A DNA stretch of 64,000 nt from Mucilaginibacter achroorhodeus (GTDB lineage Bacteria; Bacteroidota; Bacteroidia; Sphingobacteriales; Sphingobacteriaceae), in NCBI RefSeq assembly GCF_007846095.1, contig NZ_VOEI01000008.1, positions 1-64,000 of the forward strand, given 5' to 3'. The notes under the pieces are model-generated. The model was not told the origin of the DNA and did no database searches. It saw nothing but the letters and a program-made list of their open reading frames with translations. Made by a program: the position numbers and the translations under genes. This document shows, piece by piece, positions 1 to 8,527 of this stretch. Every line of letters begins with the position of its first letter. The first letter of the stretch is position 1.

Positions 1-1
1 G

Positions 2-121
2 CACAGCAGCATTGAAATGATGACACCCGAGCAAGCCCACCTGAAAACCGGTGAGCTGAAACGAAAATGGCAGAACTATTACCGGAAACCACACAGAAAG
101 GAGGCTATCATGAATGATTGA
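2..121 (+). pseudogene. C-terminal end of an IS3-like transposase (partial at window edge)
   Basis: An open frame enters from the left edge and ends at TGA 119-121, giving 39 residues. The start HSSIEMMTPEQAH followed by a basic, Tyr-rich tail is what is seen at the C-terminus of the DDE integrase (rve) domain in IS3-type transposases (OrfB): the conserved 'H(S/R)S(L/I)..(T/S)PxxA' element follows the catalytic Glu. The rest of the element lies outside the window, so I cannot say whether the copy is intact. It is labelled here as a partial remnant only because of the window edge. A presumed terminal repeat follows at 196-220. Confidence 0.7.
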
Positions 122-195
122 ACAAAATGAAGGATCAACATCCATCAGTATTAAATGATAAAGTGTAAATTCACCGCAGTATTAATTCATTAATC

Positions 196-220
196 TGTAA
201 ACTTTTTCCAGGACGGGTCA
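196..220. repeat. Presumed right terminal inverted repeat of the IS element
   Basis: About 75 bp past the transposase stop lies a stretch reading TGTAAACTTTTTCC and then AGGACGGGTCA. Read on the other strand it begins TGACCCGTCC and ends with TTTACA, which resembles IS3-family ends that begin with TGA. The left end is outside the window, so neither the matching repeat nor a target duplication can be checked. The assignment is an inference from position and resemblance. Confidence 0.4.
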
Positions 221-229
221 GCATTCAAG

Positions 230-264
230 GTGTTCACAAACGTTCATGGCGTGAACGTGAACAC
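230..264. repeat. Imperfect palindrome next to the IS end
   Basis: GTGTTCAC (230-237) and ACGTTCA form the left arm, TGAACGT and GTGAACAC (257-264) the right arm, with a two-base bulge and a short centre. It lies between the presumed IS end and the stop codon of the vWA gene. It could act as a transcription stop for that minus-strand gene, although no T-run follows it, or be a protein-binding site with repeated GTGAAC half-sites. Confidence 0.45.
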
Positions 265-292
265 TAATTATTTGACAGGTCAGCGGGCTTAA

Positions 293-2233
293 TTAGTCTT
301 CATCGTCCACCTTTGCAATAGCGTTCGACGTGCTTAGAGCCTTTGCGCTTTCTGCCAGGCGGATAAACTCGGCGCGGTAGCCTTCATTGTCGCTGCCTTT
401 ACCTTCGCGTGCGGTGGCAATGGCATGGTCAAAGCTGGCTTTTTGTTTGAATTTAGAATTGCGCAGCAACATACCCACCTCTGCCACTGCCGAAGCAAAT
501 TTAAAATCGCTTGAGGTTTGCTTAAAGTCAACCGACTTATCATACACCACAGCCTGGCTAAGTTTGCTCGCTGATGAAGTAGGCTCTTTATACCTGAATT
601 TGATGGTCATCATTTCGGCAGACGGATTAAGATCTGCCTTAACCTGCTGTACTTTCTGATACTTCAGTGGATCAACACTTGCTGCAAAACCATCCTTAAC
701 ACCCACCGGTATTATTTCATAGAATGCGGTAACCGTATGGCCGCTGCCCATGTCGCCTGCATCTTTTTTATCATCGTTAAAATCTTCTTTATCCAGCACA
801 CGGTTTTCATACCCTAACAAGCGGTAAGCCTGTACTTTGCCGGGGTTAAACTCTATCTGCAGCTTTACATCCTTGGCAACTGTAAATAAGGTGCCCCCAA
901 ACTCGCTCACCAACGTTTTTTGGGCCTCGGTGGCATTATCTATGTACGCATAATTTCCATTGCCTTTATCGGCAAGTGTTTCCATTTTGCTGTCTTTGTA
1001 GTTACCCATACCAAAACCTAAAACAGATAATGAGATACCGCTTTCGCGTTCTTTCTCAATCAGTTTCTCCATATCCTCATCACTTGATGCGCCTACGTTG
1101 AAATCGCCATCGGTAGCCAGGATAATTCGGTTGTTACCTTTTTTCATCAGGTTTTCGGCAGCAATTTTATAAGCGAGTTTTATGCCCGCACCGCCTGCAG
1201 TTGAGCCGCCTGCCTGAAGGTTATCAATGGCATTTTTGATGGTCTCTTTTTTATCGCCGCTTGTTGATGGCAGCACAACACCGGCCGCGCCGGCATAAAC
1301 CACCATGGCAACCTTATCCTGCGGGCGAAGCTGATCTACCAGCATTTTAAGTGACGACCGCACCAATGGTAATTTATTAGCATCGCTCATAGAGCCCGAT
1401 ACATCTATCAAAAACACCAGGTTTGACGGAGGGAGGTTGTTGGTAGGGATTGTTTTTGCCTTTAAGCCAATGCGCAACAGGCGGTGTTTAGGATTCCACG
1501 GAGCTGATGACAGTTCGGTATGGATGGCTACCGGCTCATTATCTTTAGGGCCGGCAAGGTCGTATTTAAAATAGTTGATCATCTCCTCAACACGCACGGC
1601 ATCCTCAGGAGGCATTTGCCCGCCGTTAATAAACCTGCGAATGTTACTGTATGATGCTGCATCCACATCGACGGAAAAAGTTGAAAGCGGTTCGTTTACC
1701 GAGTTTGTAAATTTGTTTTCGGTCAAGCCTTTGTAGCTTTCATTATCGGCTACAGGCGCGGGCACATTGTAATTATAATAGCCGTTGTTCCCTACCACCT
1801 GAGCCCTTGAGATGGATAGGCCTGCAACTCGGCCGCTTAATTTTTTGTCAGTCATTACAACGGCCATGCTTGCTGTAAAAGACTTTTTTTTTTGAGGCTG
1901 ATAAGCTTTTACAACCACTTCGCTCAATTGAGTAGCTGTTGCCTTAAGTTTCACGTCAATAACGTTGCTTTTGCCAATGGCAACTTGTTTGGTTTGAAAG
2001 CCGATAAAGGCAAAGCTGATGGTTTTAGCATTGGCCGGTACGTTCAGCTTGTACTTGCCGTTTCCATCGGTTTGAGTTCCAATTTTTGATCCCAGCACAG
2101 AAACTGTAACGCCTGGCAGCGTTTGGCCATCACCGGCATCAGTTACAGTACCGGTAATAGTGCGTGTGCTGGTATCGCGTTTAAACGCCGCAAGCGACAC
2201 AAAAAGGGTTAGGACGATCATTAACTTTTTCAT
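293..2233 (-). CDS. von Willebrand factor type A domain protein with CarboxypepD_reg N-terminus
   Basis: 646 aa, exported: an N-terminal hydrophobic signal segment (about residues 3-16) is followed by a CarboxypepD_reg beta-sandwich (about 24-105). The region around 180-225 matches the conserved segment preceding vWA in YfbK-like proteins. The vWA domain starts near 270 with the MIDAS metal-binding motif DVSGS at 277-281, and the C-terminal part resembles DUF3520. Such proteins are thought to bind ligands or partners at the cell envelope; no enzymatic role is known. It is divergent from the sigma/anti-sigma pair at 2321-4199, with 87 bp between. It shares with the anti-sigma-like protein both a CarboxypepD_reg domain and a GYYNY motif (here 151-155), so a common origin or interaction is possible. 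ATG start at 2233. Confidence 0.85.
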   Translation of the reverse strand: MKKLMIVLTLFVSLAAFKRDTSTRTITGTVTDAGDGQTLPGVTVSVLGSKIGTQTDGNGKYKLNVPANAKTISFAFIGFQTKQVAIGKSNVIDVKLKATATQLSEVVVKAYQPQKKKSFTASMAVVMTDKKLSGRVAGLSISRAQVVGNNGYYNYNVPAPVADNESYKGLTENKFTNSVNEPLSTFSVDVDAASYSNIRRFINGGQMPPEDAVRVEEMINYFKYDLAGPKDNEPVAIHTELSSAPWNPKHRLLRIGLKAKTIPTNNLPPSNLVFLIDVSGSMSDANKLPLVRSSLKMLVDQLRPQDKVAMVVYAGAAGVVLPSTSGDKKETIKNAIDNLQAGGSTAGGAGIKLAYKIAAENLMKKGNNRIILATDGDFNVGASSDEDMEKLIEKERESGISLSVLGFGMGNYKDSKMETLADKGNGNYAYIDNATEAQKTLVSEFGGTLFTVAKDVKLQIEFNPGKVQAYRLLGYENRVLDKEDFNDDKKDAGDMGSGHTVTAFYEIIPVGVKDGFAASVDPLKYQKVQQVKADLNPSAEMMTIKFRYKEPTSSASKLSQAVVYDKSVDFKQTSSDFKFASAVAEVGMLLRNSKFKQKASFDHAIATAREGKGSDNEGYRAEFIRLAESAKALSTSNAIAKVDDED

Positions 2234-2320
2234 AATTCCATCGGTTTTTTGTTGTAGGATGCAGCGTACAAGAGATTTCCATAAGCCATTTAAAAAAATT
2301 ATTTTGCAGCATCTGTCTTA

Positions 2321-2893
2321 ATGAAGTTTTTTAACCGGCCCAACAAACCAGAAGATACCGACGACGAGCAGCTGCTAAAAAGCTATCGCGATAGCCACGA
2401 CCTTAAGTTGCTGGGTAAGCTGTATGAGCGTTATATGCCGCTGGTTTATGGTGTGGCGCTTAAATACTTAAAGGATGAGGATGCCTCGCAGGATGCCGTA
2501 ATGGCCATTTTTGAGGAGTTGGCACGAAAGGTGCATCAACATGATATAAAGCATTTTAGGAGCTGGCTGTATGTGCTTAGCCGTAACCATTGTTTAATGC
2601 AGTTACGCGCCAGCAAAAAAATGGAGACCGTAGAGCTTGATGACTTTATGGAATTTACCCCGGTTTTGCATCCTGATACTGAAGACAGGGAACAAGCCAT
2701 GCAGGCGCTTGAACGCTGCCTGGAAAAACTTACGCCTGCACAGCAGCAAAGCGTTAAGTTGTTTTATCTTGACGAGAAATGCTATAAAGAAGTTGCCGAC
2801 GAAACCGGCTACAGCATGAACGAAGTAAAAAGTTATATACAGAACGGCAAACGCAATTTGAAGATCTGTTTAGAGAAAAATAGTGAAAGATAA
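2321..2893 (+). CDS. ECF-type RNA polymerase sigma-70 factor
   Basis: 190 aa. Region 2 (about residues 25-95) contains the RSWLYVLSRNHCL segment typical of sigma-70 family region 2.3-2.4, and region 4 (about 125-180) has the helix-turn-helix with YKEVADETGYSMNEVKSYI. This directs RNA polymerase core to a small regulon. The last 11 bases overlap the GTG start of the downstream anti-sigma-like gene, so the two are translationally coupled, the usual layout for a sigma factor and its regulator. A weak -7-like TTATTTTG lies at 2299-2306, 14 bases before the ATG. The regulon cannot be read from the sequence; the divergent vWA gene is a candidate. Confidence 0.88.
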   Translation: MKFFNRPNKPEDTDDEQLLKSYRDSHDLKLLGKLYERYMPLVYGVALKYLKDEDASQDAVMAIFEELARKVHQHDIKHFRSWLYVLSRNHCLMQLRASKKMETVELDDFMEFTPVLHPDTEDREQAMQALERCLEKLTPAQQQSVKLFYLDEKCYKEVADETGYSMNEVKSYIQNGKRNLKICLEKNSER

Positions 2894-4199
2894 AAGGGCC
2901 GACATATCGCAGATACAGGACTACCTTAAAGGTAAGCTGGAAAGCAAAGCCATGCACCAACTGGAGCGTGAGGCACAGGACGACCCTTTCCTGGCCGATG
3001 CATTGGATGGCTACGCCGCATCTGCTGATCAGGAGCAGAACCTCGAAACCCTGAGAGAACGACTGCAGCAACGTACACAGACCAAGGTGCGCAGAATTTT
3101 ACCATGGAGCACTATGGCTGTTGCCGCATCGGTCATCGGCTTTTTTGTGGTTGCGGGTTTATTATTTATGCGTGATAACCCCGATAAACCAACAACACTT
3201 ACTGCTGTCAATCAGCCTGCCAAGCTCTCAGCTCCTGTAGAGCCATCTACCCCGACAGCAAAACAAACCAACAAAAGGTTCATATCAGCGCCAATTGTTA
3301 CTGAGAAACACAGTTACACTAACCAGAGGTTACCTACCCCAAGAAGTTTGAGAGAGGTAGCCATACAACCCGGTCTAAAGATCGAACAAGCCGATTCGTC
3401 AGCAGGAATTGTTCAGCAAGGATATTATAACTACACTGCTCAAACCCCGGTCAAGATGGATTCTGCTAACTATGGATATAGTGCCGGCAAGCGTCAGGAC
3501 ACTATATTAGGCGGTGCCAATATCGCCATAAACAAAAAACCATCGGCAGTTACCATGCTGAGGAGTAAAGCAGAAGGCGTTACGTATAAAGAAAGAGACC
3601 GGCAATCGGCAAGGGCAACTGCAGCGCTGATGGCAGCTAACTTACCTACAAATATCAGCGGCAAAATTACAGATGATGCAGGCGCGCCGATACCCGGTGC
3701 TACCGTGCAGATTGCAGGCAAAAGCATTGGCACTACTACTGATGCCAATGGCCGTTTTACCTTGCACGATGTTTCCCCACAAGACCAAGTGGTTTACAAT
3801 TTTATCGGCTTTGATAAAAAAGTGCTTCCTGCAAAACCCGGCGATAGTGTTAAAGTGGCGTTACATGAATCAGCAGCAACCTTGAGCGAAGTAGTGGTTG
3901 TTACAAATGCCAAGCGTAGCGGCTCGAAAGCAGAACCTAAAACCGGATGGAAAGCTTATCAAGAATATCTGAAACGAGAAGCGATTGTAGGCGAAAGCCA
4001 AAAAGCAGGTAATGTACAACTAAGTATCACTTTTGAACCGAACGGGCAGATCAGCAACGTTAATGTTTTGAAAAGCCTTAGCCCCGCAGCTGACAAGAAA
4101 GCCATTGACCTGGTACAAAATGGCCCTAACTGGTTTGGTAATCTTAATGGTAAACCCGAGGTGGTTAAACTGACTGTGAAATTTTCACGGGACGACTAA
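2883..4199 (+). CDS. Membrane-anchored anti-sigma-like protein with CarboxypepD_reg and TonB-C-like domains
   Basis: 438 aa from a GTG start inside the end of the sigma gene (11-base overlap). Residues 1-70 are charged and cytoplasmic, with an acidic helix like that of Bacteroidota anti-sigma proteins. One membrane helix follows (about 76-96), then a Pro/Thr-rich linker, a CarboxypepD_reg domain (about 257-340), and a C-terminal segment (about 355-438) resembling the TonB C-terminal fold. The position argues that the N-terminus holds the sigma factor and the periplasmic half senses or transmits an envelope signal; that is inference. A GYYNY motif at 180-184 recurs in the divergent vWA protein. 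The combination of anti-sigma head and TonB-like tail is unusual and could also be read as a structural envelope protein. Confidence 0.7.
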   Translation: MKDKRADISQIQDYLKGKLESKAMHQLEREAQDDPFLADALDGYAASADQEQNLETLRERLQQRTQTKVRRILPWSTMAVAASVIGFFVVAGLLFMRDNPDKPTTLTAVNQPAKLSAPVEPSTPTAKQTNKRFISAPIVTEKHSYTNQRLPTPRSLREVAIQPGLKIEQADSSAGIVQQGYYNYTAQTPVKMDSANYGYSAGKRQDTILGGANIAINKKPSAVTMLRSKAEGVTYKERDRQSARATAALMAANLPTNISGKITDDAGAPIPGATVQIAGKSIGTTTDANGRFTLHDVSPQDQVVYNFIGFDKKVLPAKPGDSVKVALHESAATLSEVVVVTNAKRSGSKAEPKTGWKAYQEYLKREAIVGESQKAGNVQLSITFEPNGQISNVNVLKSLSPAADKKAIDLVQNGPNWFGNLNGKPEVVKLTVKFSRDD

Positions 4200-4229
4200 T
4201 AAGGACTTAAAAACTTCAAAAAACATCAT

Positions 4230-4336
4230 TTGGAACGAGGTATGAAGACAAATCTTCTGGGATGTAAGTAACGCCTCAGAAGATTTATCTTCGATAAGCT
4301 ACACTTTGTTCCGGCTCTCTTCGTCGCAGCTCGTTC
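4230..4336. repeat. Nested inverted repeat between convergent genes
   Basis: The outer arms are GAACGAG (4233-4239) and CTCGTTC (4330-4336). Inside are two 16-base arms, 4244-4259 and 4277-4292, that pair with one mismatch (GAAGA...CTTCTG against CAGAAG...TCTTC) around a 17-base loop. It fills the gap between the anti-sigma-like gene and the convergent ABC transporter, so it may stop transcription from both sides. The sequence AGCTCGTTC also occurs in the repeat at 46622-46703, which hints at a dispersed repeat family. Confidence 0.55.
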
Positions 4337-4364
4337 GAAATATTACAGTGTATTAATCCGTCAT

Positions 4365-6119
4365 CTACGCATCTACCGTATGCTTCTCACCTATTTGCTG
4401 GCGCCACATAGCGTAGTACAGGCCTTTTTGGTCTAACAGGTCATGGTGTTTGCCTGCTTCTACAATGTTACCTTTCTCCAATACGTAAATGCAATCGGCA
4501 TGCATAATGGTTGATAAGCGGTGGGCGATAAGGATAGTGATATGATCGTTCAACACTGATACATCACGAATGGTATGGGTGATCTCTTCCTCTGTAATGG
4601 AATCCAATGATGAAGTAGCCTCGTCAAACACCAGGATATCCGGTCTGCGCAGCAGGGCGCGGGCAATGGATAAACGTTGCTTTTCGCCACCTGAAACTTT
4701 TACGCCGCCCTCACCAATCACGGTATCTAAGCCTTTATCAGCACGGGCCATGAGTGTTTGGCAGGCCGCACGTTGCAACACGATCAAACATTCCTCATCC
4801 GTAGCATCAGGGCGAACAAACAGCAGGTTCTCACGTATTGTGCCGGAAAACAATTGCGTATCCTGGGTAACAAAGCCTATTTTTTCGCGAAGCTGATCAA
4901 GGTCTATTTCCTTACTCGGTATATTGTTGTAAAGCACGTCGCCATTGCCTGGTTGGTACAAGCCAACCAACAGTTTTACCAACGTAGTTTTACCGGATCC
5001 GGATGGACCAACAAAAGCAATAGTTTCACCTGTATTTACATTAAAGCTTATATTATTCAATGCGTTTCGGTTAGCGGTTAGATGCTTAAAACTCACATCG
5101 GCAAAGGTTAGCTTATGCACTCTTTCTAACAACACAGGTTTCTCAGGCTTTTTATCGATCGGCGTACTTAATATTTTTTTGAAGTTACCTAACGAAACTT
5201 CAGCCTCACGCCAGCTTAAAATAACATTCCCCAATTCCTGTAAAGGGTTAAACAGGAAGAATGAATAAAAGAGGAAGGTAAAATACTGCCCTGCGGAAAT
5301 ATTTCCTCTAAAAATAAGCATCAGCAAAACTACCACCATAGCGCTGCGCACCAGGTTCACAGTTGTGCCCTGCACAAAGCTCATGCTGCGCACATACTTT
5401 ACCTTTTTTAGTTCAAGGTCTAATATTTTGTAGGTGGTGGTATTTAAACGGGCTATTTCCTGCTTGGCCAAACCTAAACTTTTAATCAGCTCAATGTTTC
5501 TTAACGATTCTGTTGTTGAACCTGCCAATGCGGTGGTTTCGGCTACGATATTCTTTTGGATACGTTTAATACGGCGGCTCATGGCCATACTTACAAAAGA
5601 GATGATAGGTATAGCGGCAAAATAAACCAGTAGCACCTGGTAACTTATAGATACCGAATACACCATTACAAACACCATCCCGATGATAGAAACAAATAGG
5701 ATGCTGATGAATTGGGTGATAAACTTCTCGCAGTCTAAACGTACCTTTTGCAAAATGCCTAAGGTCTCGCCGCTGCGCTGGTCTTCAAACACCTGGTAAG
5801 GCAGTTCTAAAGAGTGCTTTAAACCATCGGCATACATTTCTGCACCCACCTTTTGGGTAATGATATTAGTAAAATAATCCTGAAAGTTTTTGGCTATACG
5901 GGATATCATAGCAACGCCTATAGCTAAGCCCACGTACATTAATACCCGATGTAAGTATTCGCTTTCCTGCAACTTGCCATGTTTTTCGATAACGTTATCT
6001 ACGATGTGACCTGTTATATATGGGTCAAGCAGCGAAAAACCGATGTTCATGGCTGCTAAAAACAACGCCAGGACAACTATCCAGCGGTGCTTTTTTAAGT
6101 AACTGATAAGTATATTCAT
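4365..6119 (-). CDS. ABC transporter, fused permease and ATPase (exporter type)
   Basis: 584 aa half-transporter. The N-terminal membrane domain (about residues 1-310) has five or six hydrophobic helices beginning with a segment near 13-33. The C-terminal nucleotide-binding domain has Walker A GPSGSGKTTLVKLL, the signature VSGGEKQRLSIARALL and Walker B ILVFDEATSSLD, followed by the H-loop in IAHRLST. Such proteins act as homodimers that export lipids, peptides or drugs using ATP. The substrate cannot be read here. It stands alone: frr upstream is closed off by a terminator at 6220-6256. It is distinct from the second exporter at 52581-54404, which sits in a glycan cluster. Confidence 0.9.
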   Translation of the reverse strand: MNILISYLKKHRWIVVLALFLAAMNIGFSLLDPYITGHIVDNVIEKHGKLQESEYLHRVLMYVGLAIGVAMISRIAKNFQDYFTNIITQKVGAEMYADGLKHSLELPYQVFEDQRSGETLGILQKVRLDCEKFITQFISILFVSIIGMVFVMVYSVSISYQVLLVYFAAIPIISFVSMAMSRRIKRIQKNIVAETTALAGSTTESLRNIELIKSLGLAKQEIARLNTTTYKILDLELKKVKYVRSMSFVQGTTVNLVRSAMVVVLLMLIFRGNISAGQYFTFLFYSFFLFNPLQELGNVILSWREAEVSLGNFKKILSTPIDKKPEKPVLLERVHKLTFADVSFKHLTANRNALNNISFNVNTGETIAFVGPSGSGKTTLVKLLVGLYQPGNGDVLYNNIPSKEIDLDQLREKIGFVTQDTQLFSGTIRENLLFVRPDATDEECLIVLQRAACQTLMARADKGLDTVIGEGGVKVSGGEKQRLSIARALLRRPDILVFDEATSSLDSITEEEITHTIRDVSVLNDHITILIAHRLSTIMHADCIYVLEKGNIVEAGKHHDLLDQKGLYYAMWRQQIGEKHTVDA

Positions 6120-6219
6120 TTTTTCGAATGCAAAAATAAGTAAAGGCCAGTCTGCATTTACATCAGCTCCTTTAATATGACAATGCGGTTATTTGTCGGC
6201 AAAACCAAATAGCTTCAAC

Positions 6220-6256
6220 AAAAAAGGGACGAGCTATAATAGCCCATCCCTTTTTA
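6220..6256 (-). terminator. Rho-independent terminator after frr
   Basis: On the minus strand an A/G-rich arm ending GGGATGGGCTA pairs across a short loop with TAGCTCGTCCC, followed by a run of T. It begins about 20 bases past the frr stop codon and separates frr from the ABC transporter gene. Confidence 0.75.
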
Positions 6257-6276
6257 ATTATAATAACCGTTCTGAA

Positions 6277-6840
6277 TTAAACAGTCATGATATCTTTTTC
6301 TTTAGCTTCAGTTAGCTGGTCAACCTTTACAATGTAAGCGTCTGTCAGTTTCTGAACTTCAGCTTCACCTACTTTTATCTCATCTTCTGATACACCGTCA
6401 GCCTTAGATTTTTTAATTTTCTCGTTAGCATCTTTACGGATGTTGCGGATAGCGATCTTACCGTTCTCGGCCTCGCCCTTGGCTTTTTTAACCAGGTCAC
6501 GGCGGCGTTCTTCGGTAAGTGGTGGTACGTTGATGCGGATGATAACACCATCGTTTTGTGGGTTAACACCCAGGTTAGCATCTTTAATAGCTTTCTCGAT
6601 AGCCGGCAAAAGTGATTTTTCCCATGGCTGCACAACAATGGTACGTGCGTCAGGCGTGTTCACACTGCCAACCTGGCTAAGCGGGGTTGGTGTACCGTAG
6701 TACTCAACCATAACATCATCCAGCATGGCAGGGCTTGCTTTACCTGCACGTATCTTGTTCATTTCGCTATCAGCATGGGCAATAGCTTTTTCCATTAAAG
6801 CTTTTGCATCATTTATTTGTTTCTTAACGAGTTCGCTCAT
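6277..6840 (-). CDS. frr: Ribosome recycling factor
   Basis: 187 aa, the normal length of this family (about 185). It carries the conserved N-terminal region (MSELVKKQINDAKALMEKAI), the internal motif with TPLSQVGSVNTPDARTIVVQ (about 51-70), and the segment VPPLTEERRRDLVKKAKGEA (about 107-126) that typifies RRF. With EF-G it splits post-termination ribosomes into subunits. In many genomes frr follows pyrH; here pyrH is not adjacent, and frr is a single-gene unit ending at a terminator. ATG at 6840. Confidence 0.97.
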   Translation of the reverse strand: MSELVKKQINDAKALMEKAIAHADSEMNKIRAGKASPAMLDDVMVEYYGTPTPLSQVGSVNTPDARTIVVQPWEKSLLPAIEKAIKDANLGVNPQNDGVIIRINVPPLTEERRRDLVKKAKGEAENGKIAIRNIRKDANEKIKKSKADGVSEDEIKVGEAEVQKLTDAYIVKVDQLTEAKEKDIMTV

Positions 6841-6986
6841 CGTATTAAATTTTTCACAAAAATAAAAAAAACTATCAAAGCGACTAACCTTACGGCGCCT
6901 GCACTTTCAAAAAGCGCAAACCACAGGCCATGCCGCCACAATAGCGCATAAAAAATCACGCCATTGTTCAATAGCGTGCAAATAAG

Positions 6987-7015
6987 TAAGGCACCGGTGC
7001 TATACCGATGCCTTA
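6987..7015 (-). terminator. Hairpin terminator after the RRM gene
   Basis: TAAGGCA at 6987-6993 pairs with TGCCTTA at 7009-7015, extended inward by CCGGT/ACCGA pairs. It lies 14 bases past the stop of the RNA-binding protein gene on the minus strand. The following T-run is weak. Confidence 0.6.
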
Positions 7016-7028
7016 ACTTCTTTTAATA

Positions 7029-7451
7029 TTATGACCAGCGATCTTCGCTTCTGCCGTTATCTTTTGAGTAGCCACCGCCACGGTTGCCACCGCCGCTGTA
7101 ACCGCCGCCACCGCCACGGTTGCCACCGCCGCCGTAACCGCCGCCACGGTTGCCGCCGCCATAACCGCCACCGCGATTACCGCCGCCGAAACCACCGCCA
7201 CCTGCAGGCTTTTTGTTCTCTGCTTGTGAAACCGCGATAGAACGACCAGCAACTTGTGATCCGTTTAAGCCAGCGATCGCTTTTTGAGCAGCTTCATCGT
7301 CCGACATTTCAACAAATCCAAAGCCTTTGCTTCTTCCTGATTCTCTGTCAATAATAATTTTTGCGGTGGTAACTTCACCATAAGCTTCAAAAAGCTCTTG
7401 TAAATCTGCTTCCTGTAAAGAGTACGGAAGGCTTCCAACGAATATGTTCAT
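7029..7451 (-). CDS. Glycine-rich RRM RNA-binding protein
   Basis: 140 aa. One RNA-recognition motif (about residues 2-78) with RNP-2 IFVGSL (3-8) and RNP-1 KGFGFVEM (42-49), then a tail (about 82-130) of GGG(Y/F)GGGNRGG repeats. Such small single-RRM proteins are common in Bacteroidota, which often lack or have few CspA-type chaperones, and are linked to cold response and RNA structure remodelling. The Gly-rich tail resembles RGG-type low-complexity segments that bind RNA. A good promoter and a leader of about 50 bases precede it. The DNA of the tail is a GC-rich tandem pattern, which is coding rather than a separate repeat element. Confidence 0.92.
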   Translation of the reverse strand: MNIFVGSLPYSLQEADLQELFEAYGEVTTAKIIIDRESGRSKGFGFVEMSDDEAAQKAIAGLNGSQVAGRSIAVSQAENKKPAGGGGFGGGNRGGGYGGGNRGGGYGGGGNRGGGGGYSGGGNRGGGYSKDNGRSEDRWS

Positions 7452-7506
7452 TAAAAATTTAATTTAGCACACCGGTTCGTAGCCCGGCATTAAGTTTTGT
7501 TTTCTC

Positions 7507-7539
7507 CAAATATAGAATAGAAAGTAATCACTTGTACAA
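7507..7539 (-). promoter_or_regulatory. Bacteroidota-type promoter of the RRM gene
   Basis: On the minus strand a perfect -7 element TATATTTG (7514-7507) lies 22 bases downstream of TTG (7539-7537). This predicts a transcript start near 7500 and an untranslated leader of about 50 bases. Confidence 0.55.
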
Positions 7540-7598
7540 ATAATTATTAAACTAAATGTTTTTATTTTTTGAAAATAAGTGCTTTACGGGCATATTTA

Positions 7599-8051
7599 CT
7601 ATTCCACCGAGAGGATATTATAGTCTTTGCCATTTAGGCTGAACTTTTCACCAGCTGTTTTACCCTTGATATGTAAGCCAATGGGAGACGCGGCTGAGAC
7701 CGCAAAGTAGCTTTTTCCATCAACTGATAGTATGCCTGCGCTTACTGCTAAATAAAAGCTGCCGTTATCTGTAGCAACCACACTTCCTGCTTCAGCGGTT
7801 AACAAATTGCCGTTGGTTGATATCCTGTTAAGGGCTACCATCAGCTTGTTAGCTTCTGCCAGTTGGGCGGCATTGCGGTTACTTTCCTGCTGGGCCATTT
7901 CGCGGCCGGTCTCATATTTGTCACCTGCGCTGCTTTTGGTATCATCGGTTTGTGCTTGCTGTGCCTGCTCAATAGCTTCGGTTGCTGCCTGTATTCGTTG
8001 TTGCACATACGCAACGCAGGCTTGATGTAACTGCTCTTTTAGTACGCTCAT
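7599..8051 (-). CDS. GreA/GreB-like protein
   Basis: 150 aa. The N-terminal half is a coiled coil (about residues 5-80) containing SAGDKYETGREMAQQE (about 41-56), the acidic tip sequence found in Bacteroidota proteins of the GreA/GreB C-terminal superfamily. The C-terminal half (about 88-150) is a small beta domain with SPIGLHIKGKTAGEKF, like the FKBP-like domain of Gre factors where an 'SPIG' segment is conserved. Close homologues are often mislabelled as 3-oxoacyl-ACP synthase; nothing here supports that. A role in rescuing stalled RNA polymerase is plausible but unproven for this subfamily. A hairpin terminator at 8110-8135 lies just upstream. Confidence 0.65.
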   Translation of the reverse strand: MSVLKEQLHQACVAYVQQRIQAATEAIEQAQQAQTDDTKSSAGDKYETGREMAQQESNRNAAQLAEANKLMVALNRISTNGNLLTAEAGSVVATDNGSFYLAVSAGILSVDGKSYFAVSAASPIGLHIKGKTAGEKFSLNGKDYNILSVE

Positions 8052-8109
8052 AAATATTGGGGGCTAAGATGGGGTATTTGCTGAAGATACTAAAGGCCTA
8101 AAAACAAAA

Positions 8110-8135
8110 GCCCCCGGCACTCGCTGCCAGGGGAC
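8110..8135 (-). terminator. Strong terminator upstream of the Gre-like gene
   Basis: On the minus strand a CCCC-A-GGCA type arm (8133-8125) pairs with TGCC-GGGG (8119-8112) around a GCGAG loop and is followed by CTTTTGTTTTT. No annotated gene ends just before it on this strand: the next one upstream is the CapA-like gene, which stops at 8528. The transcript it ends is therefore unknown. Confidence 0.65.
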
Positions 8136-8338
8136 TTTCAACCTAAACCTTATCACAATGTAAATGCGAGGCACTTACACCATCTCTAACGTACACGTTT
8201 TAGAAAATAGTACATCGAGATTGGGGAAAGTTACATATTTATGATAATAAAAAAAGCAATGCCTACATAAATCCCTATAAAACAATGTGTACTGAAATTT
8301 AGTTAATGTGTGGTAACATTAAATTAATTGAAACAACA

Positions 8339-8524
8339 ATGAACCTAAAACGTACCTTCGGAACTGTATTAACCGTACTGGGAATCATCGGATTGATCTA
8401 CACAGGCGTGCAAATAATACAACATACCGGTGCCGCAACTACTCTTATTGTTATCGGTGTAATATCTATTATCTTTTTTTCAACGGGTATCAGCCTTATC
8501 CGCAACACCAAAGACGAAGCATAA
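8339..8524 (+). CDS. Small two-helix membrane protein, unknown
   Basis: 61 aa from the ATG at 8339. A start 33 bases earlier is possible but would add a charged head that fits less well. Two hydrophobic helices (about residues 8-25 and 33-52) are joined by a short polar loop, and the tail is charged (RNTKDEA). It resembles the short 'DUF3185-like' or similar inner-membrane proteins common in Bacteroidota, but I do not recognise the family. It is on the opposite strand to its neighbours and convergent with the CapA-like gene, with 3 bases between the stops. Confidence 0.6.
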   Translation: MNLKRTFGTVLTVLGIIGLIYTGVQIIQHTGAATTLIVIGVISIIFFSTGISLIRNTKDEA

Positions 8525-8527
8525 ATT

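Noticed and set aside
7070..7200. GC-rich tandem repeat
   Set aside because: It is the coding sequence of the Gly-rich tail of the RRM protein, not an independent repeat array or CRISPR.
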